Below are positions 6,661 to 12,876 of a stretch of DNA of 21,511 bases, in pieces. Source of the DNA: a virus; IMG/VR virus record IMGVR_UViG_3300046001_004025, positions 1-21,511 of that record. The stretch is one strand, 5' to 3'. The notes beneath the pieces were generated by a model. It did not search any database. It saw nothing but the letters and a program-made list of their open reading frames with translations, and was not told the DNA's origin. Numbering within the stretch: the stretch's first letter is position 1; every line of letters starts with the position of its first letter. The translations under genes and the position numbers were made by a program.

Positions 6661-6784
6661 TTTCTTTAAGTTCTTTTTTTGCTTCGTTTAAAAATTTGCT
6701 TTTCACCATTATGGTCAAAGCTTTTTTCTTTTCCTTTTCCGGGAGTGGCTTACGCCCTCGAGTTTCTTTTTTCATAGTTTTCAT
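6617..6784 (-). CDS. Small GRKPLPEKEKKK-type protein
   Basis: This 55-codon frame (52 if the ATG at 6775 is used) starts MKTMKKETRGRKPLPEKEKK and continues ALTIMVKSKFLNEAKKELKEI. The basic GRKPLP segment followed by a short strand and a helix is a recurring pattern in small phage and plasmid proteins and may be a ribbon-helix-helix-like DNA-binding protein. It overlaps the nuclease start by 44 bp, in the tight style of the operon. As the first convincing gene after the divergent control region it is a candidate early regulator. The assignment to a DNA-binding fold is inference. Confidence 0.6.
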   Translation of the reverse strand: MKTMKKETRGRKPLPEKEKKKALTIMVKSKFLNEAKKELKEIERIYSTKQSHPAL

Positions 6785-6842
6785 CTAGGTTGATTTTTAT
6801 GCATGCCAATATTAGGAATGCAATGATAAATAAAATTTTCAT
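6750..6842 (-). CDS. Possible tiny hydrophobic peptide
   Basis: This 30-codon frame begins MKILFIIAFLILACIKINL and is closest to the candidate leftward promoter. The N-terminus is a hydrophobic helix ending in LILAC, which resembles a lipobox or a single membrane span. It overlaps the next small gene by 35 bp. It is too short to assign; it could be a leader peptide or a chance frame. Confidence 0.3.
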   Translation of the reverse strand: MKILFIIAFLILACIKINLDENYEKRNSRA

Positions 6843-6879
6843 GTTATTGGTTTTAAGATACCATTTTTAAGGACACTAC

Positions 6880-6910
6880 CGATTTTATCCAATAGTTTTA
6901 AATGGTCAAA
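6880..6910 (-). promoter_or_regulatory. Candidate promoter of the leftward early operon
   Basis: On the minus strand TTTG (6910-6907) is followed after exactly 19 bases by TAAAATCG (6887-6880), compared with the Bacteroidota consensus TTTG-N19-21-TAnnTTTG. Four of the six defined -7 positions match. The start of transcription would be near 6872, about 30 bases before the first ATG at 6842. It is the best match I found in this gap, but is degenerate. Confidence 0.4.
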
Positions 6911-6925
6911 CCTTATAAAAAAACA

Positions 6926-6984
6926 CCCCCGCTCCCATCCAGGATAACCCACTACGATTATTAATTATTGTTAATTAGCGGAGG
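6926..6984. promoter_or_regulatory. Dyad between the divergent promoters (possible operator)
   Basis: CCCCCGCT (6926-6933) is inverted as AGCGGAGG (6977-6984), matching at seven of eight positions. Inside, TTAATTA is repeated at 6961-6967 and 6971-6977, ten bases apart. This GC-rich island stands out in an AT-rich gap midway between the leftward and rightward promoter candidates, where a shared operator would be expected. No protein can be assigned. Confidence 0.35.
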
Positions 6985-7009
6985 TATTTCGTTTACCTTT
7001 CAAAAGTAA

Positions 7010-7064
7010 TTTAAAAAAATTTAATAAAAAAGTTTTTTTATTCAAATTAAATAGTTTAGTATTG
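7010..7064 (+). promoter_or_regulatory. Promoter of the rightward replication operon
   Basis: Three blocks occur in order: TTTAAAAAAAT (7010-7020), 12 bases, TTTTTTTATT (7033-7042), 14 bases, TAGTATTG (7057-7064). The last block resembles the Bacteroidota -7 element TAnnTTTG, and TTTT lies 19 bases upstream of it at the -33 position. The A-rich block further upstream could act like an UP element. Transcription would start near 7071, leaving a leader of about 27 bases before the SSB-like gene. The same three blocks with the same spacing recur at 11106-11160. Confidence 0.65.
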
Positions 7065-7097
7065 TGATGTCGTTATAAAACAAACGATATTTATATT

Positions 7098-7685
7098 ATG
7101 GCTTTATCAAATTTAGGAGGTACAAACTTAACTTACCTCTCCGTTTCCGATGGGAACCTAGTACGCCAACACAAAACGGCGAATGATCGCACAACCGAGC
7201 GAGTAACAAAAACCGGTAAACTTGTTTTTGAAGAGCGCTTCAAAGACTTAACGGGTAACATTACAAATGTTAACACTCGTGAGAATGACTATGGTAAGCA
7301 ATGGCAATTGACATTCCAGGATGGCGCCGATACATATATTGTATCAATGCCTTACTCAAGTCGATATGCATCAAGCTTTTTAAAAGCTTTGCCAAACATT
7401 AACATTGAGGAAGCTTTACGCTTTATGCCTTGGGCCATGAAGGACAAAAACGATGTAAGCAAAACAGTTACCGGCATCACAATGTATCAAGATGATACAA
7501 AGATTGCACCGGCTTACACAAAGGATGCGCCTAATGGCTTACCACAAATGGAGAAGATTAAAGTTAAAGGTAAGGAGCAATGGGATGATTCTGCAATGAT
7601 GGAGTTCCTTGAGCAAACTGCTTTGAAGATATTTGCAAAGCATAATGATAATGATTTGGTTTTGGATGAGGAATCATCTTTTTAG
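7098..7685 (+). CDS. Single-stranded DNA-binding-like protein
   Basis: This 195-residue protein is the first gene of the rightward operon. The central part (about residues 35-110) alternates strands as in an OB fold, including GKQWQLTFQDGADTYIVSMPY (66-86, read in two parts). The C-terminus is acidic and ends in LVLDEESSF, with a terminal phenylalanine like the partner-binding tails of bacterial SSB and T7 gp2.5. It should coat single-stranded DNA during replication and recombination and recruit partners through its tail. Its own strong-looking promoter and a weak hairpin after the stop fit high expression. No family name can be given from sequence alone, but Bacteroidota phages often carry such proteins next to exonuclease genes, as here. 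Confidence 0.7.
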   Translation: MALSNLGGTNLTYLSVSDGNLVRQHKTANDRTTERVTKTGKLVFEERFKDLTGNITNVNTRENDYGKQWQLTFQDGADTYIVSMPYSSRYASSFLKALPNINIEEALRFMPWAMKDKNDVSKTVTGITMYQDDTKIAPAYTKDAPNGLPQMEKIKVKGKEQWDDSAMMEFLEQTALKIFAKHNDNDLVLDEESSF

Positions 7686-7705
7686 TTGGTTTTGGTTAGC
7701 GGTTA

Positions 7706-7731
7706 GCCTTCCGTACAAAAAGGCACTTTTT
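7706..7731 (+). terminator. Weak hairpin with T run after the SSB-like gene
   Basis: GCCTT (7706-7710) pairs with AAGGC (7720-7724) around a nine-base loop, and the run ACTTTTT follows. The stem is short, so at most partial termination is expected, which would let the SSB-like gene be transcribed more than the genes after it. Confidence 0.35.
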
Positions 7732-7750
7732 AAAATTTAAAATTAAAAAT

Positions 7751-7939
7751 ATGCCGAAAATTAAAATTACCAAAGAGATTAACATCATCGACAATTTTGA
7801 GAGATACTTTCTTTATGTCGATAATAAGTTTATTACAGGGGCCGAAACCCTTGAAGAGATTGAGCAAATTGCAACCGCAGTCATTGCCAACAACGGAGAC
7901 AAAGTAATCACCGAAACCATAAAAGAATACACATGCTAG
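7751..7939 (+). CDS. Small hypothetical protein before the nuclease
   Basis: This 62-residue protein is not recognised. It starts MPKIKITKEINIIDNFERYF and continues through ITGAETLEEIEQIATAVIAN, a beta-alpha layout without catalytic motifs. Its end overlaps the nuclease start by seven bases, so the two are likely co-translated and may act together. No membrane segment is present. Confidence 0.7.
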   Translation: MPKIKITKEINIIDNFERYFLYVDNKFITGAETLEEIEQIATAVIANNGDKVITETIKEYTC

Positions 7940-8679
7940 TAAAAACCAAAACCAATCAATTAACATTTGTCGATGGTAGATTTTACCACGATGAAGATGG
8001 AAACTATTTTCCAAGTGCCACCACTTTACTTGAAGCTTATCCAAAGCCATTTGCCCTTATACAATGGATGAAGGAGGTTGGCTCAAAGGCAGATGAGATA
8101 AGAGATAACGCCGGGCGCCGTGGCTCAACAGTACACCAATTGACCGAAGATTACGATCACGGGATGGAGTGCACCTTATTAGATGATAACAACCGACCAA
8201 AGTATTCGCTTGAGGAGTGGAATATGTTTGAGCGTTATGTTGAATTCAGCGTAAACCATAAGCCGGTACATGCAATGATTGAGCAAACCTTTGTAAGTAA
8301 TCATTTAAAGTTTGCCGGTACGCTTGATCGCATTTGCACCATTGATGGCAAAACATATGTTTTAGACATTAAGACAAGCAACGGGATATATAATAGCTAT
8401 TGGCTGCAATTGGCAGCTTACAAGGAATTATATAATCATTCGGTTAAGCAATCCGATAACATGCCGGATATTGATGGCGTGGCTATTTTATGGCTTAATG
8501 CCAAAACTCGGACCTATGGTAAGAACGGAGTCATCCAAGGTCCAGGATGGCAGATGGTGACCAAAGATGACACCTCGGATGATTGGTCATTATTCCTTGC
8601 AGTCCAACAGTTATGGAACGCGGAGCATGAGAATGATAAGCCGAGAGAATTTAGTTATCAGTTATCTCATAAAAAATAG
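7933..8679 (+). CDS. PD-(D/E)XK (RecB/Cas4-like) exonuclease
   Basis: This 248-residue nuclease has the complete RecB-like core: RGSTVHQL with His68, Glu117 in IEQTFVS, AGTLDR with Asp132, VLDIKTS with Asp145 and Lys147, and the QLAAY motif with Gln159. These define the two-metal PD-(D/E)XK exonuclease fold. It has no Cys cluster, so it is not an iron-sulfur Cas4/AddB protein. In phages, such an enzyme next to an SSB-like protein usually resects DNA ends for annealing or recombination; here no separate annealase is evident, and the SSB-like protein could take that part. It overlaps the preceding small gene by seven bases. Confidence 0.88.
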   Translation: MLVKTKTNQLTFVDGRFYHDEDGNYFPSATTLLEAYPKPFALIQWMKEVGSKADEIRDNAGRRGSTVHQLTEDYDHGMECTLLDDNNRPKYSLEEWNMFERYVEFSVNHKPVHAMIEQTFVSNHLKFAGTLDRICTIDGKTYVLDIKTSNGIYNSYWLQLAAYKELYNHSVKQSDNMPDIDGVAILWLNAKTRTYGKNGVIQGPGWQMVTKDDTSDDWSLFLAVQQLWNAEHENDKPREFSYQLSHKK

Positions 8680-8703
8680 TAGTTTTACACTTAAACCCGC
8701 ATT

Positions 8704-9441
8704 ATGATAACGAGAACCAAAAGGAAGAGATTGTATTTCGACATCGAGACAAGCCCCAATATTGGTTTTTTTTGGCAAAGCGGGTTTAAGTTAAATATAG
8801 GACCGCAAAATATTATCACCGAGCGTGCCATTATTTGCATATGTTACAAATGGGAGGATGATAAAGATACTCACGCGCTTACCTGGGATGCAAAGCAAAG
8901 TGATAAAAAGATGCTTCAAGATTTTATTAAGATAGTAAATGAAGCGGATGAGTTGGTTGGTCATAATGGCGATAAGTTTGATCTTGCATGGGTGAGGACA
9001 AGATGTTTGTTTTATGGGATTGATATGTTCCCAACCTACCAAACCATTGACACCTTAAAAGTCTCAAGGTCAAAATTTAAATTCAATAGCAATAAGCTTA
9101 ATTACATTGCCGGATATTTAGGCATTGGCTCCAAGATTAAAACTGATTTTGACTTATGGAAAAACATCGTTTTAAATAAGGATCAAGTTGCAATGGATAA
9201 GATGGTTAAGTATTGCAAAATGGATGTTGTATTGCTTGAGAAGGTCCATAAGAAACTATCAAACCATATCGCACCCAAAACACATTACGGAGTAATATTT
9301 GGCCATCACAAAGGCAGTTGTCCGGAGTGTGGCAGCGATGACCTGGTAATCAAGGACCGGAGAGCATTAGCAAGCGGAGTGGTAAAATTAATTTTTAGAT
9401 GTAGAACATGCGGCAAGCATCATAATAAAACGGATAAATAA
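8704..9441 (+). CDS. DEDD 3'-5' exonuclease with C-terminal zinc ribbon
   Basis: This 245-residue protein has an RNase H-fold 3'-5' exonuclease domain of the DnaQ/PolB type: YFDIETS (Asp13, Glu15), GHNGDKFDLAWV (Asn88, Asp93) and YCKMDVVLLEKV (Tyr170, Asp174), all three Exo motifs with the key residues intact. A zinc ribbon follows: CPECG (206-210) and CRTCG (233-237). No polymerase domain is attached, so it works alone, perhaps as a proofreading or end-trimming activity, with the ribbon binding DNA or a partner. The next gene starts at the stop codon (TAATG). Similar stand-alone exonucleases are annotated in other phages as PolB-like exonucleases. Confidence 0.88.
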   Translation: MITRTKRKRLYFDIETSPNIGFFWQSGFKLNIGPQNIITERAIICICYKWEDDKDTHALTWDAKQSDKKMLQDFIKIVNEADELVGHNGDKFDLAWVRTRCLFYGIDMFPTYQTIDTLKVSRSKFKFNSNKLNYIAGYLGIGSKIKTDFDLWKNIVLNKDQVAMDKMVKYCKMDVVLLEKVHKKLSNHIAPKTHYGVIFGHHKGSCPECGSDDLVIKDRRALASGVVKLIFRCRTCGKHHNKTDK

Positions 9442-9641
9442 TGAGTAAACTTTTATACGATATCATTGATGATTTATTATTTAGAGAGGAGAAGGGCCGA
9501 GCGGAATATGGCACCACAATGGATCGTACTGATTTAAGAGAAGATGAGTGGTTGCAACATGCATATGAGGAGGCATTGGATTTGGCTATTTATCTTAAAA
9601 AAATAATTAAGACTCGAAGTGAAAATAAAGATAATTTATAA
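9441..9641 (+). CDS. MazG-like small protein
   Basis: This 66-residue protein contains KGRAEYGTTMDRTDLREDEW followed by LQHAYEEALDLAIYLKKII. The E-E-x-x-D within a helix is reminiscent of the metal-binding motif of all-alpha NTP pyrophosphatases (MazG/dUTPase type), but the protein is about half their usual length. Proteins with this Y-G-T-T-x-x-R-x-D-L...W-L-x-H-A-x-E-E-x-x-D-L pattern are common in phages. If active, it would hydrolyse a nucleotide triphosphate and shape the nucleotide pool. It overlaps the stop of the exonuclease by one base and the next gene by 23. Confidence 0.65.
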   Translation: MSKLLYDIIDDLLFREEKGRAEYGTTMDRTDLREDEWLQHAYEEALDLAIYLKKIIKTRSENKDNL

Positions 9642-9888
9642 AAAATTAGGAAGGGAACAAGCTCATGGCATTGCCGAAAGCGATGGGATAATATATTTGG
9701 ATCCGCGCTTACGCGGAAAAAAGCACTTGGAAATTTTGCTCCATGAACTCGGACACCTATTGGATGCCAAAGATTCGGAAGAGACTGTCATTAAAAAATC
9801 CATAGCATACACAAAGATTCTTTGGCAAGAGGGTTATCGCCGTATTGATGATACGAACGATACACCATTACAGGACGGCACAAATTAA
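9619..9888 (+). CDS. HExxH zinc metallopeptidase-like protein (ImmA/IrrE type)
   Basis: This 89-residue protein begins with GTG at 9619 and has the zincin motif HELGH at 42-46 (His42, Glu43, His46), preceded by a strand (GIIYLDPRLRG) as in ImmA/IrrE-type peptidases. The third zinc ligand is not certain; Asp49 or one of Glu54/Glu55 may serve. It is shorter than typical ImmA (about 130-150 residues). ImmA-type proteins cleave phage or element repressors, so a role in switching off a repressor or attacking a host factor is conceivable. Its position in the replication operon rather than next to a repressor gene is unusual. Stop at 9886-9888, 11 bases before the helicase start. Confidence 0.72.
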   Translation: MKIKIIYKKLGREQAHGIAESDGIIYLDPRLRGKKHLEILLHELGHLLDAKDSEETVIKKSIAYTKILWQEGYRRIDDTNDTPLQDGTN

Positions 9889-9899
9889 TTTACTTAAAT

Positions 9900-11123
9900 A
9901 TGGAGTTGCGAGATTATCAAATCGACATAGCCAATAGGGGCCTTGAGGTTATTAATGAGTTTGGTTTGGTATATCTTGCCATGCAAGTAAGGACCGGCAA
10001 AACATTAACAAGTTTGCTATTAGCAAACAAATTAAGTGTTGAGCATGTCTTATTTGTTACAAAGAAAAAAGCCATCTCAAGCATTGAAGATGATTTTAAA
10101 TTGTCCGGTTATGTATATAAATTAGATATTATTAATTTTGAAAGCGTACATAAATGTCAAAATATTTATGATCTTGTTATTATTGATGAAGCTCATTCAT
10201 TGGGCCAATACCCAATCCCTTCCGAAAGGACAAAAGCATTAAAGGAATTATGCAAAGGTAAGCCGGTGATTTATTTAAGTGGCACTCCAACACCGGAAAG
10301 CTTTGCTCAAATATTCCATCAATTTTGGGTATCGGACAAATCCCCATTTGCAGATCATAAAAACTTTTATTCCTGGCATAAGGATTACGGCATCCCAAAG
10401 AAAAAATTTGTTTTCAATCGTGAGCTTGCTGATTACTCACATGTCAAAACGGAGTTAATTGAATGTGAGATAAACCATTTGTTTTTGACATATACGCAAC
10501 AGGAGGCCGGATTTGAATCATTAGTCCAAGAGGCCATCTTGTATGTGCCAATGAGTGATAAGGTCAAATGGGCCATTGATAAGATTACCAAGGACAAATT
10601 ATTTAGGACAAAGGATGGCGAGATTGTCGTTGCCGATACTGCGGTCAAAGAAATGCAGAAGATACACCAAATTTGTAGCGGAACGGTTAAAAAGGATGAT
10701 GGCAATGCAATAATCTTTGATGATACAAAAGCCAATTTTATTAAGGAAAGGTTTAAGGATCAAAAGATAGCCATCTTTTATAAGTACATAGCCGAGGGGT
10801 TGCTTTTAAAGGCAACTTTTAAAAACTCATATGATGATCCGCAAGAGTTCAATAAGGCCGGAGGCGATGCGGTATTTATAAGCCAGGTGCAAAGCGGGAG
10901 GGAAGGCATAAATTTAAGCACGGCCGATGCGCTTGTCATGTATAATATAGACTTTTCGGCGGTAAGCTATTGGCAATCAAGGGCAAGGATGCAAACAAAG
11001 GACCGCACAATAGCCTCAAAAGTGTTTTGGATATTCACCGTTGGAGGCATTGAGGAGCGTATTTTTAACATGGTCCAACTCAAAAAAGACTTTACTTTAA
11101 GGCACTTTAAAAAAATATATTAA
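9900..11123 (+). CDS. SF2 (SNF2/DEAD-like) DNA helicase
   Basis: This 407-residue helicase has the full superfamily 2 set: an N-terminal LRDYQIDI Q-motif-like segment (3-10), Walker A MQVRTGKT (28-35), Walker B VIIDEAHS (93-100), motif III YLSGTP (125-130), a motif V region with GREGINLSTADALV, and motif VI YWQSRARMQT at about 358-367. The DEAH variant and RTGKT resemble phage SNF2-like helicases such as those used for recombination or fork remodelling. It probably remodels replication or recombination intermediates together with the nucleases in the operon. The last codons (TTT AAA AAA ATA) provide the upstream A-rich block of the promoter at 11106-11160. Confidence 0.88.
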   Translation: MELRDYQIDIANRGLEVINEFGLVYLAMQVRTGKTLTSLLLANKLSVEHVLFVTKKKAISSIEDDFKLSGYVYKLDIINFESVHKCQNIYDLVIIDEAHSLGQYPIPSERTKALKELCKGKPVIYLSGTPTPESFAQIFHQFWVSDKSPFADHKNFYSWHKDYGIPKKKFVFNRELADYSHVKTELIECEINHLFLTYTQQEAGFESLVQEAILYVPMSDKVKWAIDKITKDKLFRTKDGEIVVADTAVKEMQKIHQICSGTVKKDDGNAIIFDDTKANFIKERFKDQKIAIFYKYIAEGLLLKATFKNSYDDPQEFNKAGGDAVFISQVQSGREGINLSTADALVMYNIDFSAVSYWQSRARMQTKDRTIASKVFWIFTVGGIEERIFNMVQLKKDFTLRHFKKIY

Positions 11124-11160
11124 AAATATTTTTTTATTAAATTAAAATAATATAGCTTTG
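11106..11160 (+). promoter_or_regulatory. Second rightward promoter, same architecture as 7010-7064
   Basis: TTTAAAAAAAT (11106-11116), 12 bases, TTTTTTTATT (11129-11138), 14 bases, TAGCTTTG (11153-11160). TAGCTTTG is an exact TAnnTTTG -7 element, with TTTT 19 bases upstream. All three blocks and both spacers match the promoter at 7010-7064. It would transcribe the small genes and the DnaA-like gene separately from the helicase. Confidence 0.65.
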
Positions 11161-11179
11161 GTTTCTAAACAAAATCAAA

Positions 11180-11266
11180 ATGAATAAACAACAAAACCAC
11201 AACTTTCAAGCGGTCGTTATTTTAATCACCGCATTTTTAATCACGGCATTTTTACAAAATTATTAA
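11180..11266 (+). CDS. Tiny membrane peptide
   Basis: This 28-codon frame starts MNKQQNHNFQ and continues with one hydrophobic span, AVVILITAFLITAFL. Its ATG is 20 bases after the -7 element, and its stop is two bases before the next ATG, a spacing normal for this operon. It is probably a real single-span peptide of unknown role. Confidence 0.5.
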   Translation: MNKQQNHNFQAVVILITAFLITAFLQNY

Positions 11267-11268
11267 TT

Positions 11269-11505
11269 ATGAAAAAAACTGCAATGCAAGAGTTGTTGGA
11301 GTATGTAAAAACTACCAACACAATTACATTCCTTCCGGAACAATTAGCAAAACTTATTGAAGATAAGTATCTTCATAAATCATCAAAAGATATAAAAATT
11401 GCATTTATTGATGGCGAGCTAAATGTTTGGAACCGAGAACGAGATGGTAATATTTTAGAATATCAAGATCAACAAGATTATTTTAATAAAAATTATCAAC
11501 CATGA
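11269..11505 (+). CDS. KTAMQEL-family phage protein (copy 2)
   Basis: This 78-residue protein begins MKKTAMQELLEYVKTTNTI and ends with a DQQDYFNKNYQ segment, matching the layout of the family member at 2559-2843 (start KTAMQEL, end YYNQTYNQ), although the centre differs. The family is widespread in Bacteroidota phages without a known function. It lies just after a promoter and overlaps the next small gene by four bases (ATGA). Confidence 0.75.
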   Translation: MKKTAMQELLEYVKTTNTITFLPEQLAKLIEDKYLHKSSKDIKIAFIDGELNVWNRERDGNILEYQDQQDYFNKNYQP

Positions 11506-11630
11506 TTAGAGCAATTTTATCACTATTAAAGTTTTTCTTATTAGCGGTGCCATTAGCGTGCTTGCTTTATGTAACATTATTTTTCATCTATAAAATCAAA
11601 GGAGATGCCAAACCACAAAGAATGGATTGA
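11502..11630 (+). CDS. Small membrane protein
   Basis: This 42-residue frame starts MIRAILSLLKFFLLAVPLAC and has one or two hydrophobic spans up to residue 30, followed by a basic tail (YKIKGDAKPQRMD). It overlaps the preceding stop by ATGA and the following gene by 26 bp. The translational coupling and clean hydrophobic profile suggest it is real. The function is unknown. Confidence 0.5.
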   Translation: MIRAILSLLKFFLLAVPLACLLYVTLFFIYKIKGDAKPQRMD

Positions 11631-11802
11631 GTTAACAATTATTGAGAAGATTGACCTGGTGGGTAAACTTACCCATTTATTACAAAATGATGAGATGTCA
11701 TTTCATACATTTAAAAGACATATAAAAAAAGCGGAGTCCTTTGGGATATTCGATGAGATTAAAATAAACAAAAATGAACTACATGATAATACCGGGAATT
11801 AA
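11605..11802 (+). CDS. Small hypothetical protein
   Basis: This 65-residue charged helical protein (MPNHKEWIELTIIEKIDLVG, then LLQNDEMSFHTFKRHIKKAE) is not recognised. It is one of few genes here with a clear GGAG ribosome-binding sequence, directly before the ATG (the spacing is short). It overlaps the DnaA-like gene by 29 bases. It may be a partner or modulator of that protein, judged only by position. Confidence 0.65.
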   Translation: MPNHKEWIELTIIEKIDLVGKLTHLLQNDEMSFHTFKRHIKKAESFGIFDEIKINKNELHDNTGN

Positions 11803-12124
11803 GAAAGCAAAAATTGGCTTTAAGACAATGCCAAAAAAGAAAGTATTGCAATATATCGATACTGTTATCGCAAACACATGCGAGCAATATAATATATCAA
11901 TGGATGATATTAAGTCCAAAAGTAGGAAGTCGGTTTTTGCTATTCCGAGATTATTAACAATGCATATCTTGAGATATAATACATTGCTTACATTGGATGA
12001 GATTGGGATTGCCTTTAATCGTGATCATACAACGGTAATAAATGCGATTAAATCAACAAATAATATGCTGCAAACTGATTATGATTTTAAGGAAGATTAC
12101 CAAAAATTGGTAATGAAACTATAA
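11774..12124 (+). CDS. Stand-alone DnaA domain IV-like DNA-binding protein
   Basis: This 116-residue protein has the C-terminal DNA-binding domain of the replication initiator DnaA: a helical region with IKSKSRKSVFAIPRLLTMHI (46-65), then LTLDEIGIAF (72-81) and the DnaA signature NRDHTTVINAIKS (82-94). The AAA+ ATPase and other DnaA domains are absent. It could bind DnaA-box-like sites on host or phage DNA as an origin-recognition factor, compete with host DnaA, or act as a transcription regulator. Starts at 11774, 11783 or 11831 (before PKKKVLQ) are possible; the first overlaps the preceding gene by 29 bases. It is the last gene before the terminator. Confidence 0.85.
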   Translation: MNYMIIPGIKKAKIGFKTMPKKKVLQYIDTVIANTCEQYNISMDDIKSKSRKSVFAIPRLLTMHILRYNTLLTLDEIGIAFNRDHTTVINAIKSTNNMLQTDYDFKEDYQKLVMKL

Positions 12125-12150
12125 CATATTTCGTTCCCCCATCTACTAAC

Positions 12151-12192
12151 ACGGCTCTCAAGATTTAATATCTTTGGGGGCCGTTCTTTTTT
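12151..12192 (+). terminator. Intrinsic terminator of the rightward operon
   Basis: The arms ACGGCTCTCAAGAT (12151-12164) and ATCTTTGGGGGCCGT (12170-12184) form a stem with a five-base loop and one or two mismatches, followed by TCTTTTTT. It lies 26 bases after the DnaA-like stop and right at the end of the converging late operon, so it separates the two. Confidence 0.75.
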
Positions 12193-12661
12193 ACTTATAT
12201 GTTTGGTAATGAGCTTTGCCGTTTACTCTTGTAGCTTTTAAGATTTGTTTTCTTTGCTTACCGGTACTCTCATAAGATACATGAACCCAATTCGGATTCT
12301 CATTAGTACCAAACTCCCAAATCAATTGGTCAAATTCTAAATTATCCTTGATGTAATTAAATACCATTGTATTGGTAACGCCGTTTGCACTCCCATCCAT
12401 GTCAATATCAATTGCCTCTCCTGTGCTATGTTGAGAGGTGGGTGATGCCCCAGGTGTGCAAGCATTAAGTTCCTTTGATCTATATCCGGAACTGATATGA
12501 ATAGGGCAACGGAAATGATTCCTTACCTTTTCAAATACATTTTCAGCTAGCAATTTAAAGTTTTCAATATGCGCATCAATTGGCATATTTGAGATGCCAT
12601 GTCGCTTTGCAGTTTCACTACGGATCACTTCGCTTAAATCTAAATGTTCGGATATTTTCAT
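12191..12661 (-). CDS. Peptidase M15-type endolysin
   Basis: This 156-residue protein matches the M15 (D-Ala-D-Ala peptidase/endolysin) fold: ISSGYRSKELN (56-66), SQHSTGEAIDID (76-87; zinc ligands His78 and Asp85) and NWVHVSYES (124-132; His127). These are the usual zinc ligands. It should cut peptide crosslinks of the cell wall at the end of infection. No signal peptide is seen, so it would rely on a holin to reach the periplasm. It is the last gene of the late operon, one base after a holin candidate. The length is typical of single-domain phage M15 peptidases. Confidence 0.9.
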   Translation of the reverse strand: MKISEHLDLSEVIRSETAKRHGISNMPIDAHIENFKLLAENVFEKVRNHFRCPIHISSGYRSKELNACTPGASPTSQHSTGEAIDIDMDGSANGVTNTMVFNYIKDNLEFDQLIWEFGTNENPNWVHVSYESTGKQRKQILKATRVNGKAHYQTYK

Positions 12662-12662
12662 A

Positions 12663-12875
12663 TTAATCTTTTTTAAATATTTTCTCTGCGGTTGTTAATC
12701 CTAGGCATCCAAATGCCAATGTTGCAACTGCGTACACTAATGCCTCGCTAGGTGCTTTACTTAACTCACTAAATGAGTTATGATACATTGTAATGCATAA
12801 CGCTACAACGCACATCAAACCACATAAACGCTTCATAGATAACCTTCCGTTATCTTCGGTAAAAAATTGCTTCAT
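12663..12875 (-). CDS. Holin candidate A
   Basis: This 70-residue protein starts MKQFFTEDNGRLSMKRLCGL and has two hydrophobic spans at about residues 17-32 and 45-63, ending in a charged tail (EKIFKKD). Size, topology and position, one base before the M15 endolysin gene and one base after a lipoprotein gene, fit a phage holin. Proteins of this appearance are common just before endolysins in Bacteroidota phages. Confidence is from context and topology, not from a catalytic motif. Confidence 0.7.
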   Translation of the reverse strand: MKQFFTEDNGRLSMKRLCGLMCVVALCITMYHNSFSELSKAPSEALVYAVATLAFGCLGLTTAEKIFKKD

Positions 12876-12876
12876 C

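Noticed and set aside
7730-8050. 106-codon minus-strand frame opposite the nuclease start
   Set aside because: The plus-strand genes at 7751 and 7933 have better context and motifs; the minus frame is Phe-rich shadow sequence.
10180-10735. Two minus-strand frames opposite the helicase
   Set aside because: They are antisense to the conserved helicase motifs and show no domain or operon context.
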